Source of the DNA: Ruminococcus sp. YRD2003
GTDB taxonomy: Bacteria; Bacillota; Clostridia; Oscillospirales; Ruminococcaceae
Assembly: GCA_900109435.1 (NCBI GenBank)
Contig: FNZT01000004.1
Location: forward strand, 100,585 to 164,584
DNA: 64,000 nucleotides
Reading direction: 5' to 3'
The translations under genes and the position numbers were made by a program. The notes under the pieces were generated by a model. The model was not told the origin of the DNA. It did not search any database and was given only the letters and a program-made list of their open reading frames with translations. The number at the start of each line of letters is the position of its first letter. Within the stretch, counting starts at the first letter, position 1. This document shows positions 35,482 to 43,239 of this stretch, one piece after another.

Positions 35482-36264
35482 GTGAAAATGCTCAAACTTG
35501 ATTGCCCTCATTGTGGGGCTGTATTAGAACCAAAAGACGGTTTGGATACATTTTTCTGTACTTACTGCGGTGGTAAAATCATCATTAGTGAAATGAGTGA
35601 TGCGGCATATCAAGCAAGGGTTGACATAAAGAAACTTGAAAAAAATGTGGAACTTCATAAAACAGAATTAGAACATAAAGCTCTTATGAAGGATAAAGAG
35701 CATCAACAGGAGCGATTTAACTTCAAAAGAATTATTATATTATTAATACTCATGCCTGTTATTTCGCTTGGTCCCCTTGGCCTTATGTATTTAGTGTCCA
35801 GTATTCCTCATAGAAAAGAAATTAAAAAGCTGGAGAAAACAGAATCTCAAATAATTGAAGATATTGATAATCAGAATTATGATTCTGCTCTACTGAAAGC
35901 AAATCAATTATACTATACTTCAAATTGGTCATCTGAAGAAGAAAAAGCATGGAATGATAAAAGAGAGAATTATATTAATCTTATTTTAGAGAAGAAAAGA
36001 GAAAATGACATCAATGGGGAATATATAGCAGTACCTGCCTCAGCTGATGATTTTAAAGGTGAAAAGTATTCAAAAGTTGCTGAAAAGCTTAAAAAAGCTG
36101 GATTCACAAATGTTTCAGCACAAAAAACAACAAAATCCAAAGGTTTGTTTGATTGGAGCGACACCGTAGAACATGTTTCTATAAGCGGTAAAGAAGATTT
36201 TATTAAAGGCGAAACGTATGAAAACAACTCAAGAATTATTATATATTATTATTCCAAAGAATAA
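35482..36264 (+). CDS. Zinc-ribbon membrane protein with one PASTA-like domain
   Basis: The start is a GTG at 35482, 7 nt after AAGGAGGG. The 260-residue product has an N-terminal zinc ribbon (CPHC, about 8-11, and CTYC, about 27-30), a coiled coil (about 50-85), one or two membrane segments (about 90-112), a helical stretch and a C-terminal repeat (about 185-258) of the same PASTA-like type as the first operon gene. It looks like a second receptor or adaptor of the same signalling system. Confidence 0.6.
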   Translation: MKMLKLDCPHCGAVLEPKDGLDTFFCTYCGGKIIISEMSDAAYQARVDIKKLEKNVELHKTELEHKALMKDKEHQQERFNFKRIIILLILMPVISLGPLGLMYLVSSIPHRKEIKKLEKTESQIIEDIDNQNYDSALLKANQLYYTSNWSSEEEKAWNDKRENYINLILEKKRENDINGEYIAVPASADDFKGEKYSKVAEKLKKAGFTNVSAQKTTKSKGLFDWSDTVEHVSISGKEDFIKGETYENNSRIIIYYYSKE

Positions 36265-36432
36265 TATAAATGAAATACGTATTTGTTTTTATATTGCAGT
36301 ATTATAAGGGGTTGTAAAATTACATAACGTATATAATACTATCATGAATGGTTTGTTCGTGAATTTAGAATAAATGAAACTATGTTTCTTTTAGGAACTT
36401 TGATATGCGATTGGAAAGATAGAGGTTAAGCT

Positions 36433-37467
36433 ATGAAATTAATATACTTATTCTCAGATACTGAGAATAAACAGGAAATATCAGATTATACATATACTCC
36501 TACAAAAGCTATAAAGGCTTTTGAAGCAATTGACCTTCATAAAGAAATTCGGGAATTTGATGATTCTTCAGTATGGATTCTTTCATTTACAACACAAAAA
36601 GATACTCTCGAAGCAGCTCAACATCTTTCATACATAAATGATGATATAATTAGATTTAATCCTAAAGTTTTACATAACGAAAGTGCTTCGCATTTCAATA
36701 AAGCAATATTTCCTAAAATCAATGATTTTGAAAGAAAACTTCGTCATCTTTTGTATCTAAAATGTTCTTTATACAATGACAATGTAGATGATAAGTCGAA
36801 AGTAGTATTAGCCGAGCTTGAAAAAGAAGACTTAGGAAAGGTATACGAATTGTTATTTGCTGATAAACAAATGATAAATATGTTTAGAAAAAAAGTGAAT
36901 GAGAAAAACTCTTCAAAACTGTATTATCAGAAAATATTAAACGATTTGTCTGAGAACTCAATTTGGAATATTGTTATCGGTAATAATAGTGACGATTTTA
37001 TTAAGCAACACTTTCTTGATATAATTGACTATAGAAATGATACGATGCACGCACATAATATATCATACGCTGATTATCTCAAACAAAAAAACACATTTGA
37101 AAAGGCAATTGACTTTATTGACAGTGAAATAAACAAAATCATCAGCAATCCTGTATCTGCTGAAGCTACTGAAACTACCGTAAATACATTGTATAATGGA
37201 ATATTGAATCAACGCTTAGATAACATTATCCCTAAAAGACCATTTATTTCTCCCTTAGATTCACAATGGATGGCGTTGCTTAAGCAAGAACTTTATCCTC
37301 GTGAAAATGTACTCCAGTATCAATACGAAGATATACTGAAAGAACTTCCTGAAGAAGTGATTAGCCATGAAAACATCAATGAACACATTACTAAAGCGTT
37401 AGAATCATATACTAAATCTAAAAAAGAGGAGAATTCCGACGATGGAAAAAACAAGGATAAAAAATGA
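36433..37467 (+). CDS. HEPN-like protein of the TerY-P island
   Basis: A 344-residue, mostly helical protein of no family I can name with certainty. The segment IIDYRNDTMHAHNIS (about 196-210) fits the R-N-x-x-x-H pattern of HEPN ribonuclease-type domains and sits in a helical context; the surrounding sequence was not compared with the family. GAGG precedes the ATG. The stop overlaps the start of the next gene (ATGA), which is truncated. If HEPN is right, this could be the effector of the phospho-signalling operon (inference). Confidence 0.45.
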   Translation: MKLIYLFSDTENKQEISDYTYTPTKAIKAFEAIDLHKEIREFDDSSVWILSFTTQKDTLEAAQHLSYINDDIIRFNPKVLHNESASHFNKAIFPKINDFERKLRHLLYLKCSLYNDNVDDKSKVVLAELEKEDLGKVYELLFADKQMINMFRKKVNEKNSSKLYYQKILNDLSENSIWNIVIGNNSDDFIKQHFLDIIDYRNDTMHAHNISYADYLKQKNTFEKAIDFIDSEINKIISNPVSAEATETTVNTLYNGILNQRLDNIIPKRPFISPLDSQWMALLKQELYPRENVLQYQYEDILKELPEEVISHENINEHITKALESYTKSKKEENSDDGKNKDKK

Positions 37468-37634
37468 ATGATTTATCAACTGAAAGAGGATATAAAGCTG
37501 AACAGCTAATTATCTTTTGTAATACAAACAGATTCAGAATCCATGTTTCGAGAAAGGTGTTTAAATTCTTATTAATTTCTGATACTCACCCATTTCCAGC
37601 TCACCATCAGCAGCCTTCTGACGCAGCTCGATAG
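37464..37634 (+). pseudogene. Truncated gene at the cargo/recombination-module join
   Basis: An ATG overlaps the previous stop (ATGA). The first ~33 codons (MNDLSTERGYKAEQLIIFC...) look like a real, AT-rich N-terminus. After about 37560 the frame continues only as antisense of the zinc-ribbon gene of the recombination module and stops at 37632-37634. The rest of the gene is gone, so the operon was cut by insertion or deletion. Confidence 0.6.
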
Positions 37635-38712
37635 CATAGTCGCCCCACTCTGCGAACTGGGACTTGCTCATTTTCTTTTTCATATAGCGAGCGTAGTGCT
37701 GCTTGTAGGCACGGTTGTATATCTCCCAAACGGGATCACTCTTTATCTTCTCCTTGAAGTTATGACTCATTGCATTATCACGACAAGTCTTCGGAGGATT
37801 GCTACTTACAAGGCGCTTGCAGTAATGTGAGAAGGTAGTGTGCTTCATGATGAACCAGCGTCCGCAGTTGCGGCACTTGACAGGCATAAACTTCTCCTCA
37901 ATGCACTTGAACAATTCAAAATAAAGAAAGGCTCCCAGCGATGTGAAACGATATGTCTCACAGAGTATGGGACCTTTTTTCGTTTCAATTATTGTATGTC
38001 CCATGCACATACTTCCGCTTGAAACAATACTTGTATAACGCTGAAAGGTGTCAATCACTTTCTGAGTTGTCGGATAACTGTTGTGGTCACATAGTTCGTC
38101 TACAAACGGCATAAAGATTTTCTTGACGCGGATAATGTCCTCGATAAAAGTTGAGAACTCGTTCGTCATCTGCTCGATACAAGTCGTGAAGTCTGCGGCG
38201 TCTTTTCTGTTTTCATAGTTGCTGAAAACCTTCTTGCTGTCAAATTCGTAATCAGATAGCGCTCTCAGCTCATGCAGTTCTTCCGTAATATACATTTCCT
38301 CATACGACACAGGAGTGCTCTCTGCGTTGACAAAGTGTTCGTTGTAGTCATCGACTTCAAACTCCGAGTCCTCATAAAATGGCTCATCAAAAATGTCGTT
38401 GTAGTACGCGAACAGATTTCTCAGCAGACCGTGCCTGAAATGCTTTGTGTCGTAGGGTGGAAGTGACTTTGCAATGTCCATGATGCTGTCATATGTGAAT
38501 TCTATTTCCTGTGCGCACTTGCCTATGTCAGCAGGGCAGAATAAGGAACTGATGTTCAGCTCAGACTTTGCACGTTCACATACGTCAAACAGTTCGCCCA
38601 AGTCATAAAAATTCATTGAAAAATAGCGCAGAAGTATCTCTCCGAGCGGATAAACTCTGCCGTCGGAAAGATATATTTTTCTGTCATGGTAGTGTGCTTC
38701 TATCTCAAACAT
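37561..38712 (-). CDS. Zinc-ribbon protein of the recombination module, copy A
   Basis: The 383-residue protein is highly similar to the product of 60448-61626, which has nine extra residues in the middle. The N-terminus is acidic and helical. Near residues 300-340 is a cysteine/histidine cluster, CRNCGRWFIMKHTTF...YCKR...CRDNAM, resembling a zinc ribbon such as that of the DUF6076 family; the family name is a guess. Its constant place next to the winged-helix protein and recombinase in both copies suggests a role in the element's maintenance or control. It is transcribed divergently from the winged-helix gene. Confidence 0.65.
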   Translation of the reverse strand: MFEIEAHYHDRKIYLSDGRVYPLGEILLRYFSMNFYDLGELFDVCERAKSELNISSLFCPADIGKCAQEIEFTYDSIMDIAKSLPPYDTKHFRHGLLRNLFAYYNDIFDEPFYEDSEFEVDDYNEHFVNAESTPVSYEEMYITEELHELRALSDYEFDSKKVFSNYENRKDAADFTTCIEQMTNEFSTFIEDIIRVKKIFMPFVDELCDHNSYPTTQKVIDTFQRYTSIVSSGSMCMGHTIIETKKGPILCETYRFTSLGAFLYFELFKCIEEKFMPVKCRNCGRWFIMKHTTFSHYCKRLVSSNPPKTCRDNAMSHNFKEKIKSDPVWEIYNRAYKQHYARYMKKKMSKSQFAEWGDYAIELRQKAADGELEMGEYQKLIRI

Positions 38713-38872
38713 AATAACTCCTTTCAGAAATAGTGTTCTATTTCGTCAGAGCGCATAACACTGCGGATTGCTTTGAAAACAGCTGTATAAATAGCTTGTA
38801 ATCAAAAGTTTACAATTTGTTCATAAAAATAGATTATAGATTGAACTCGGTAGAGATAGTATACTATATCTA

Positions 38873-38901
38873 TTGACTTTTGTCAAGCTGTCGTGTATAC
38901 T
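38873..38901 (+). promoter_or_regulatory. Promoter of the winged-helix gene, copy A
   Basis: TTGACT (38873-38878), 17 bp, TATACT (38896-38901). The -35 overlaps a dyad TTGAC-N4-GTCAA (38873-38886). The same arrangement is conserved in copy B (61786-61814). A 12-bp palindrome ATAGTATACTAT just upstream is found only in copy A. Confidence 0.75.
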
Positions 38902-38973
38902 GAATGCAGTTAAGACGTCCGGACAACTCTTGACATCACAAGTAAAAACTCGAAACGCGAAAGGAAGATGTAG

Positions 38974-39339
38974 ATGAAAGATTTGAACGTTATCAACTGC
39001 ACAGCGTACTCTAACGGCATCAACTCTCCGCTTGAGTATCTCAACATCACTACGCCTGCCGAGTTCAAGGTGGTGATGGATCTACTCTGCTACTACGACA
39101 GCGAAAAGAAAACCTCGACCATTAGCCGCACAGGTATCGCAAGAGACACTGCAATGTCGGTGAGCAATGTTGAGCGCGCACTGAAAACTCTTGCGCAGAA
39201 GGATATCATTCGTATCCACAACAATTACGCTGACAACGGTCGTCAGGTCGAGAACTCTTATGAGGTCGCATTCCTGAATTACGACATGGACGAGGACAAG
39301 CTCCGCGACGCAGAGTTGGCATTGAAATTTAAAAGCTGA
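38974..39339 (+). CDS. Winged-helix regulator/replication-type protein, copy A
   Basis: A 121-residue protein, about 85% identical by eye to the product of 61887-62252. The middle reads TISRTGIARDTAMSVSNVERALKTLAQKDII (about 51-80), a helix-turn-helix with recognition helix and wing (RIHNNYADNGRQVENSYEV). SD GGAAG. It heads the plus-strand part of the recombination module and probably controls the divergent promoters. A replication-initiator-like role cannot be excluded. Confidence 0.65.
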   Translation: MKDLNVINCTAYSNGINSPLEYLNITTPAEFKVVMDLLCYYDSEKKTSTISRTGIARDTAMSVSNVERALKTLAQKDIIRIHNNYADNGRQVENSYEVAFLNYDMDEDKLRDAELALKFKS

Positions 39340-39868
39340 TTGTCATAGGGGCTGTGTCATGATGTCATAGGCTTATATATTAAGTATACAAGATAATAGA
39401 TACTTAATACAGAGAAGGAAGATATATATTAGCTATCAAAGATAATATAAACTATGCGCCTTCTTTTCTTTGCAATAATAACTATGACAGGAAACGTGTA
39501 AGGAGCGATTATCCGAAACACGCGCAGAAAGCCCCGAGTTTGCCGCCTTCAAAACCAAAATAGTATAGTTACCCCACCGCTCCCGTTGAACGCGGTTGTC
39601 GCGCAACGTGGAGCGAGTTGGGGGATATATCAGAGGGAGAAAAACGGACAAACCTGCGGTGCGGAAGTCGGTCCGCAAGACCGGCAAGCATAGCAGACGG
39701 CATTCCGCCTGCCGCTGAAGCGGGAGAACCCGTGCCCCTTTTTGGTTTGCAGGTTAAAATCCGGTCGCATTCAGCGCCCGGATGCTCACCTCGGACGGGC
39801 AAAGCCCACCGAATTTTCAAGGCTTTTGGGAGTATAATGAAAGTCGCATGGAGCGGAGGTTTTTGAAA
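39340..39868. other. Non-coding structured region of the module, copy A
   Basis: About 530 bp without a supportable gene but with blocks shared with copy B (62253-62784). They include GGGCTGTGTCATGATGTCATAGG near 39350, a GC-rich imperfect inverted repeat from CCCCACCGCTC (39573) to GAGCGAG..GGGG (39625), hairpins CGGTC-N5-GACCG (about 39670-39685) and GGGC-N3-GCCC near 39800. These could be a transfer origin, recombinase accessory sites or a leader RNA. Confidence 0.45.
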
Positions 39869-39935
39869 ATGGAGTCGCATAATTCAGAGGATAATAAGAA
39901 AAGATGCGGTGATTCCGCAGAAAAAGAGGTCGCAT
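39764..39935 (+). repeat. Four direct GTCGCAT repeats around the RHH gene
   Basis: GTCGCAT occurs at 39764, 39843, 39874 and 39929 (spacings 79, 31 and 55). The second lies just after a TATAAT (39834-39839); the third and fourth lie within the first codons of the RHH gene. Copy B of the module has GGCGTCA or GGCGTCT at the exactly corresponding positions (62680, 62759, 62790, 62845). These are probably binding sites of a module protein. Confidence 0.6.
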
Positions 39936-40348
39936 TGTCGTCAGGTAAGATAAGATTCGGGATGAAGCTGTATCCCGAAACGCTTGAGATGGTCGATGCG
40001 GCTTATAAGAAAGATTGCTGTACTTCTAGGTCGGAGTTTATAGAAAGAGCCATCCGTTTCTATTGCGGCTATCTCAACACACAGGATCATACAGCAATAG
40101 AATACTTGGCTCCGCAACTCTCAACAATAATCGACGGATATATTAAAGGTTCGGAGCAGCGGTTGTCCCGTGCAATATTCAAACTTGCTGTTGAAGTCGG
40201 AGCACAAACTCATATGCTTGCGGCAATCAACGACATCGAAGATACAACACTCTTTAAATTGCGGCAGATGGTAACAGATGAGGTCAGACGCATAAATGGC
40301 ATAATAAACTTCGAGAGTGCTGTAAGATTTCAGAGAAGTGAGGAGTGA
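39869..40348 (+). CDS. Ribbon-helix-helix DNA-binding protein
   Basis: The ATG at 39869 follows GGAGGT at 7-8 nt; the frame is open upstream but lacks an SD. The 159-residue protein has a ribbon-helix-helix fold at about residues 25-65: a strand GKIRFGMKLYP, then helix ETLEMVDAAYKKD and the second helix SRSEFIERAIRFY. The C-terminal half is helical and probably oligomerises. Direct GTCGCAT repeats at its promoter and start suggest it regulates itself or acts as an accessory factor for the recombinase. In copy B the start codon, promoter and most of the gene are missing. Confidence 0.75.
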   Translation: MESHNSEDNKKRCGDSAEKEVALSSGKIRFGMKLYPETLEMVDAAYKKDCCTSRSEFIERAIRFYCGYLNTQDHTAIEYLAPQLSTIIDGYIKGSEQRLSRAIFKLAVEVGAQTHMLAAINDIEDTTLFKLRQMVTDEVRRINGIINFESAVRFQRSEE

Positions 40349-40364
40349 TATAGATACACCTGGG

Positions 40365-40465
40365 CCGACCCGAAAGGGAGTCCAAAAAAGTCTGGGCTGG
40401 TAACACGCAGGCGCAGCAAAGCGGTACGATCTGATTTTGTACCGAGCGATATTTGATTTATTGAA
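40365..40465 (+). other. Conserved leader before TnpW, copy A
   Basis: The block AAAAAGTCTGGGCTGGTAAC plus ACGCAGGC and a GGTAC...GTACC hairpin (about 40391-40452) is nearly identical in copy B (62915-62977), although sequences on either side differ. It lies just upstream of tnpW and may be a structured leader RNA or a protein-binding site. No known RNA family was recognised. Confidence 0.4.
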
Positions 40466-40492
40466 TTGAATAGTTTTAGAGGAGGCGGATGT

Positions 40493-40717
40493 ATGAGCGT
40501 AAAACTTGAGAAACCTCATTGCAGTGAAAATCCCGAGGTACAGTCCGTATTGCATCACGACTGTACTGTTGACGGTGTCACCTATCGTGTTTGGTCTGCT
40601 TTCCTCGGCAGGAAAAGGGCTGAAGAGTCGCTCGGAGAACTAATGCTCCGACAGCTCGAAAGGGGTGATGAAAAGCCTGCCGTTGATGCAAAGCAGACCG
40701 AGAGTAATCCGGTGTAA
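40493..40717 (+). CDS. TnpW-like small transposon protein, copy A
   Basis: The ATG at 40493 follows GAGGAGGCGG. The 74-residue protein has the TnpW-type core DGVTYRVWSAFLGRKRAEESL (about 27-47): a short beta-hairpin followed by a helix. Such small proteins are regularly encoded just before serine recombinases in clostridial elements; their function is unknown. It is about 85% identical by eye to copy B at 63016-63240. Confidence 0.7.
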   Translation: MSVKLEKPHCSENPEVQSVLHHDCTVDGVTYRVWSAFLGRKRAEESLGELMLRQLERGDEKPAVDAKQTESNPV

Positions 40718-40838
40718 AAGCCGGAATTTGTTTTTTGTGCAGTCCTACGAAATCAACTGTGCGTGCTGGATTTCTGAGCGGAAGTGTGGTATACTGTTCC
40801 GTGTAAGGATCTGCTGCACGGCTGAGAAAGGAGTTTTA

Positions 40839-42467
40839 ATGAAAAACAAACAGCCTAAAAAAGCAGCACTGTATTGCAGACTCTCGGTCGATGACGGGCG
40901 AATGGGTGAAAGCGTTAGCATTGGCTCGCAGAAATTATTACTGGAGCAGTACTGCAAAGATCATGCAATAGATAATTATGAAGTGTACGATGACGACGGA
41001 TACAGCGGCACTAACTTTGACCGCCCTGCGTTCCAGAGAATGTTTGAGGACATTCAGAACGGACTGATAGATACGGTTCTGGTTAAGGACCAGTCACGAT
41101 TCGGAAGGTCATACATTGAAGTCGGAATGTACGTTGAGAAGTTCAAGGAGCTCGGAGTTCGATTCATTGCTGTGAGCGACAACTACGACTCAATGAAAAA
41201 CGAAAACGATATGATGTTCCCGATGAGGAATGTGCTGAACGATTACTTTGCAAGAGAGGCTTCAATAAAAACCAAGACAGCCAAGAAAGCAAAAGCGAAG
41301 GCGGGACAGTACATCGGTTCAAAACCTCCGTTCGGTTACAAGCTGGACCCGAATGACAGGCATCACCTTGTAATAGACGAGCCTGCCGCTGAAACGGTGC
41401 GAAGGATATTCAGAATGGCGGCGCAGGGTATCGGGTACAATAAGACAGCAAAGATCTTCCGCGCGGAAAAGGTTCTCACTCCTATCGCGTATTTCAATCT
41501 CCATAATCCCGACTACTTCAAGTCGGATTACTGGCGGAGAGAGTTCGACTGGCACGTTACTTCAATCCGAGTGATACTTGAAAACGAAGTATACCTTGGC
41601 AAGCTCATCTATGGAAAGCAGAAGTGCAAGTCTATGAAAAGCAAGGAAAAAGTGAAAGTTCCGAGAGAGGATTGGATAATCGTTGAGAACTGTCACGAGC
41701 CTATAATAACACAGGAATTGTGGGATGAAGCACACCGAATGATGAGTACCAAGAGGCGACCGACGCTGACAGGTGAGGTTCAGATGTTCGCAGGACTTCT
41801 CTACTGTGCCGACTGCGGTCACGCACTTACCTACTCACAAAAGAAACGCAACGATGGAACCTATCACGGCTCATACTCCTGCTGGATGTACAAGACTCAT
41901 GGGAAAGAGTACTGCGCTTCACATTATATAACCTACGACGTAGTGTATAAGCTGGTGCTCAATGATATCAAGCGTGTGCTGAAATCGTACCGAAAGAATA
42001 AGGATAATTTCCGAGCATACCTCGACAGTAAATGCAGTGACAGCAGCGGGAAGAAAATCATTCAACTTCAGAATGAGCTCGCAAAGGCTCAGGACAGAAT
42101 AACTGAGATAGACCGCTTGCTGAACAGACTATACGAGGATTACGTGCTTGGCAAAATTCCCGACAATCGTTACACACAGATGACTAATTCATTTGAAGCC
42201 GAACAGACTGAGCTCAAGAGGTCAATACCGGAAATGACGTCGGAGATCACAAAGCTCAGAGTCAAGTCTGATGCGGCGGAGAAGTTCACAAATGTCATCG
42301 AAAAATATACGGATATAAAGAAGCTGGATGCAGAAATACTCAACGAGCTCATAGACAAAATCGTGGTGCACCACAAGGAAAAGCTCTACGGAAAAACCTA
42401 TCAGCAGGTTGAGATATTCTACAGATTCGTGGGCGAACTGAGTCAGACCGTCGATAAAGCAGCGTAA
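40839..42467 (+). CDS. Large serine recombinase (integrase), copy A
   Basis: The ATG at 40839 follows AAAGGAG. The 542-residue protein has an N-terminal resolvase domain: LYCRLSVDD (about 9-17) with the catalytic serine, and VLVKDQSRFGRSYIEVGMYV with the conserved arginines. A recombinase domain follows (about 165-290), then a zinc ribbon CADCGH...CWMYK...YC (about 325-360) and a coiled coil (about 400-460). Large serine recombinases cut attP and attB with 2-bp overhangs and need a directionality factor to excise. Its stop is 20 bp from the right att arm, so it most likely mobilises the 12.5-kb element. It looks intact. Confidence 0.93.
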   Translation: MKNKQPKKAALYCRLSVDDGRMGESVSIGSQKLLLEQYCKDHAIDNYEVYDDDGYSGTNFDRPAFQRMFEDIQNGLIDTVLVKDQSRFGRSYIEVGMYVEKFKELGVRFIAVSDNYDSMKNENDMMFPMRNVLNDYFAREASIKTKTAKKAKAKAGQYIGSKPPFGYKLDPNDRHHLVIDEPAAETVRRIFRMAAQGIGYNKTAKIFRAEKVLTPIAYFNLHNPDYFKSDYWRREFDWHVTSIRVILENEVYLGKLIYGKQKCKSMKSKEKVKVPREDWIIVENCHEPIITQELWDEAHRMMSTKRRPTLTGEVQMFAGLLYCADCGHALTYSQKKRNDGTYHGSYSCWMYKTHGKEYCASHYITYDVVYKLVLNDIKRVLKSYRKNKDNFRAYLDSKCSDSSGKKIIQLQNELAKAQDRITEIDRLLNRLYEDYVLGKIPDNRYTQMTNSFEAEQTELKRSIPEMTSEITKLRVKSDAAEKFTNVIEKYTDIKKLDAEILNELIDKIVVHHKEKLYGKTYQQVEIFYRFVGELSQTVDKAA

Positions 42468-42486
42468 ATCAATAAGAAAATACGCT

Positions 42487-42513
42487 CTCTTTAAAAACAG
42501 TCGACGGTCGCAG
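42487..42513. other. attR arm and core of the integrated element
   Basis: Element arm CTCTTTAAAA (42487-42496) then the core GGTCGCAG (42506-42513). With the attL arm TTTTAAAGAG it forms a perfect 10-bp inverted repeat around the core in the reconstructed circular attP. Spacing is 9 nt on one side and 5 nt on the other, centring on GGTC. Confidence 0.75.
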
Positions 42514-42537
42514 GTTCGAGTCCCGTCACAAGCTCCA
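42505..42537 (+). pseudogene. tRNA-Thr 3' half displaced by integration
   Basis: The sequence provides T-loop TTCGAGT, T-stem strand CCCGT, acceptor 3' strand CACAAGC, discriminator T and CCA. No tRNA 5' part precedes it here. CACAAGC is fully complementary to GCTTGTG of copy 3 at 29977, 12.5 kb away. Joined at GGTCGCAG they make a standard 76-nt tRNA, with one A-C mismatch in the T-stem. Confidence 0.85.
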
Positions 42538-42542
42538 AGTTG

Positions 42543-42590
42543 AAAGCTACATTTTTGTTGCATAATGCATAAAATGTAGCTTTGTTTTTG
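42543..42590 (+). terminator. Terminator after the tRNA 3' half
   Basis: A 13-bp perfect stem AAAGCTACATTTT / AAAATGTAGCTTT (42543-42555 with 42571-42583), then GTTTTTG. It probably ended the tRNA transcript before integration. Confidence 0.8.
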
Positions 42591-42604
42591 TCAACAATAA
42601 ATAT

Positions 42605-42636
42605 GGCGTATGCAAATCAATGCATACGCCTTTTTA
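42605..42636 (+). terminator. Second terminator before the recombinase remnant
   Basis: A 10-bp perfect stem GGCGTATGCA / TGCATACGCC (42605-42614 with 42621-42630) followed by TTTTTAC. Confidence 0.85.
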
Positions 42637-42665
42637 CATATAATTAATTATAGGAGCTGATGACA

Positions 42666-43160
42666 ATGAAGGTCAATAATATGACGAATTATCGTAAGAG
42701 CAATGAAATCAAAAAAGGGATACGTCGAAAAATGCGTGAGGGCAAAGTATGGTTAAACTGTTCTCGATTTTTAGGCTATACCAAAGATGAGAATGGACAT
42801 CTTGTAATCGTTGAGGATGAAGCAAGAATAGTAAAAAAGATATTTGAGCTATATCTTAATGGTTTGGGGGTTCGCAAGATTAAAAAGTATCTTGAAGAAA
42901 ACAAAATCAAGACTGTTACGGGAAAATATGAGTGGAGCACTTCGACTATTGACAGAATACTTGACAATGAAAAATATGTAGGAGATGTTATTATGCAGAA
43001 GAGTTTCACTGAAAACTCGTTGACAGGAAAACGAAAAAAGAATAATGGTGAACTTGATATGTATTTCATTGAAAATAATCATGAGCCAATAATCAGCAGA
43101 GATATCTTTGAAAGAGTAAAATTGAAAAAGAGAAAAATACTGCTTAATAATAAGGGATAA
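42666..43160 (+). pseudogene. Serine recombinase remnant without catalytic domain
   Basis: From the ATG at 42666 (AGGAG 9 nt upstream) 164 residues match only the central 'recombinase' domain of large serine recombinases (MREGKVWLNCSRFLGYTKDENG, IVKKIFELYLNGLGVRKIKKYL, STIDRILDNEKYVGDV). The catalytic resolvase domain and the zinc ribbon are missing. It is more AT-rich than neighbours and not close to the intact recombinases here. It is most likely a decayed piece of another element, though a short DNA-binding protein cannot be excluded. Confidence 0.7.
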
Positions 43161-43239
43161 AGGCAAGCATATCCTTTATTATTGAATACAAGTAATGATC
43201 ACACATATACTAATCTCAAATAATACAAGGAGAGTGTAT

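Larger units (their letters stand above)
30023..42507. mobile_element. Integrated serine-recombinase element splitting tRNA-Thr, innermost
   Basis: About 12.5 kb lie between the two halves of one tRNA-Thr gene. The left end carries an intact tRNA-Thr(CGT) and the AT-rich TerY-P-like operon. The right end carries a recombination module (zinc-ribbon protein, winged-helix protein, RHH protein, TnpW, serine recombinase). The recombinase gene ends 20 bp before the right arm of the att site, the usual arrangement for this class. No relaxase or transfer genes are present, so if mobile between cells it needs a helper. Confidence 0.75.

Noticed and set aside
42666..43160. An active second integrase
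   Set aside because: The catalytic resolvase domain is absent, so it is a remnant.
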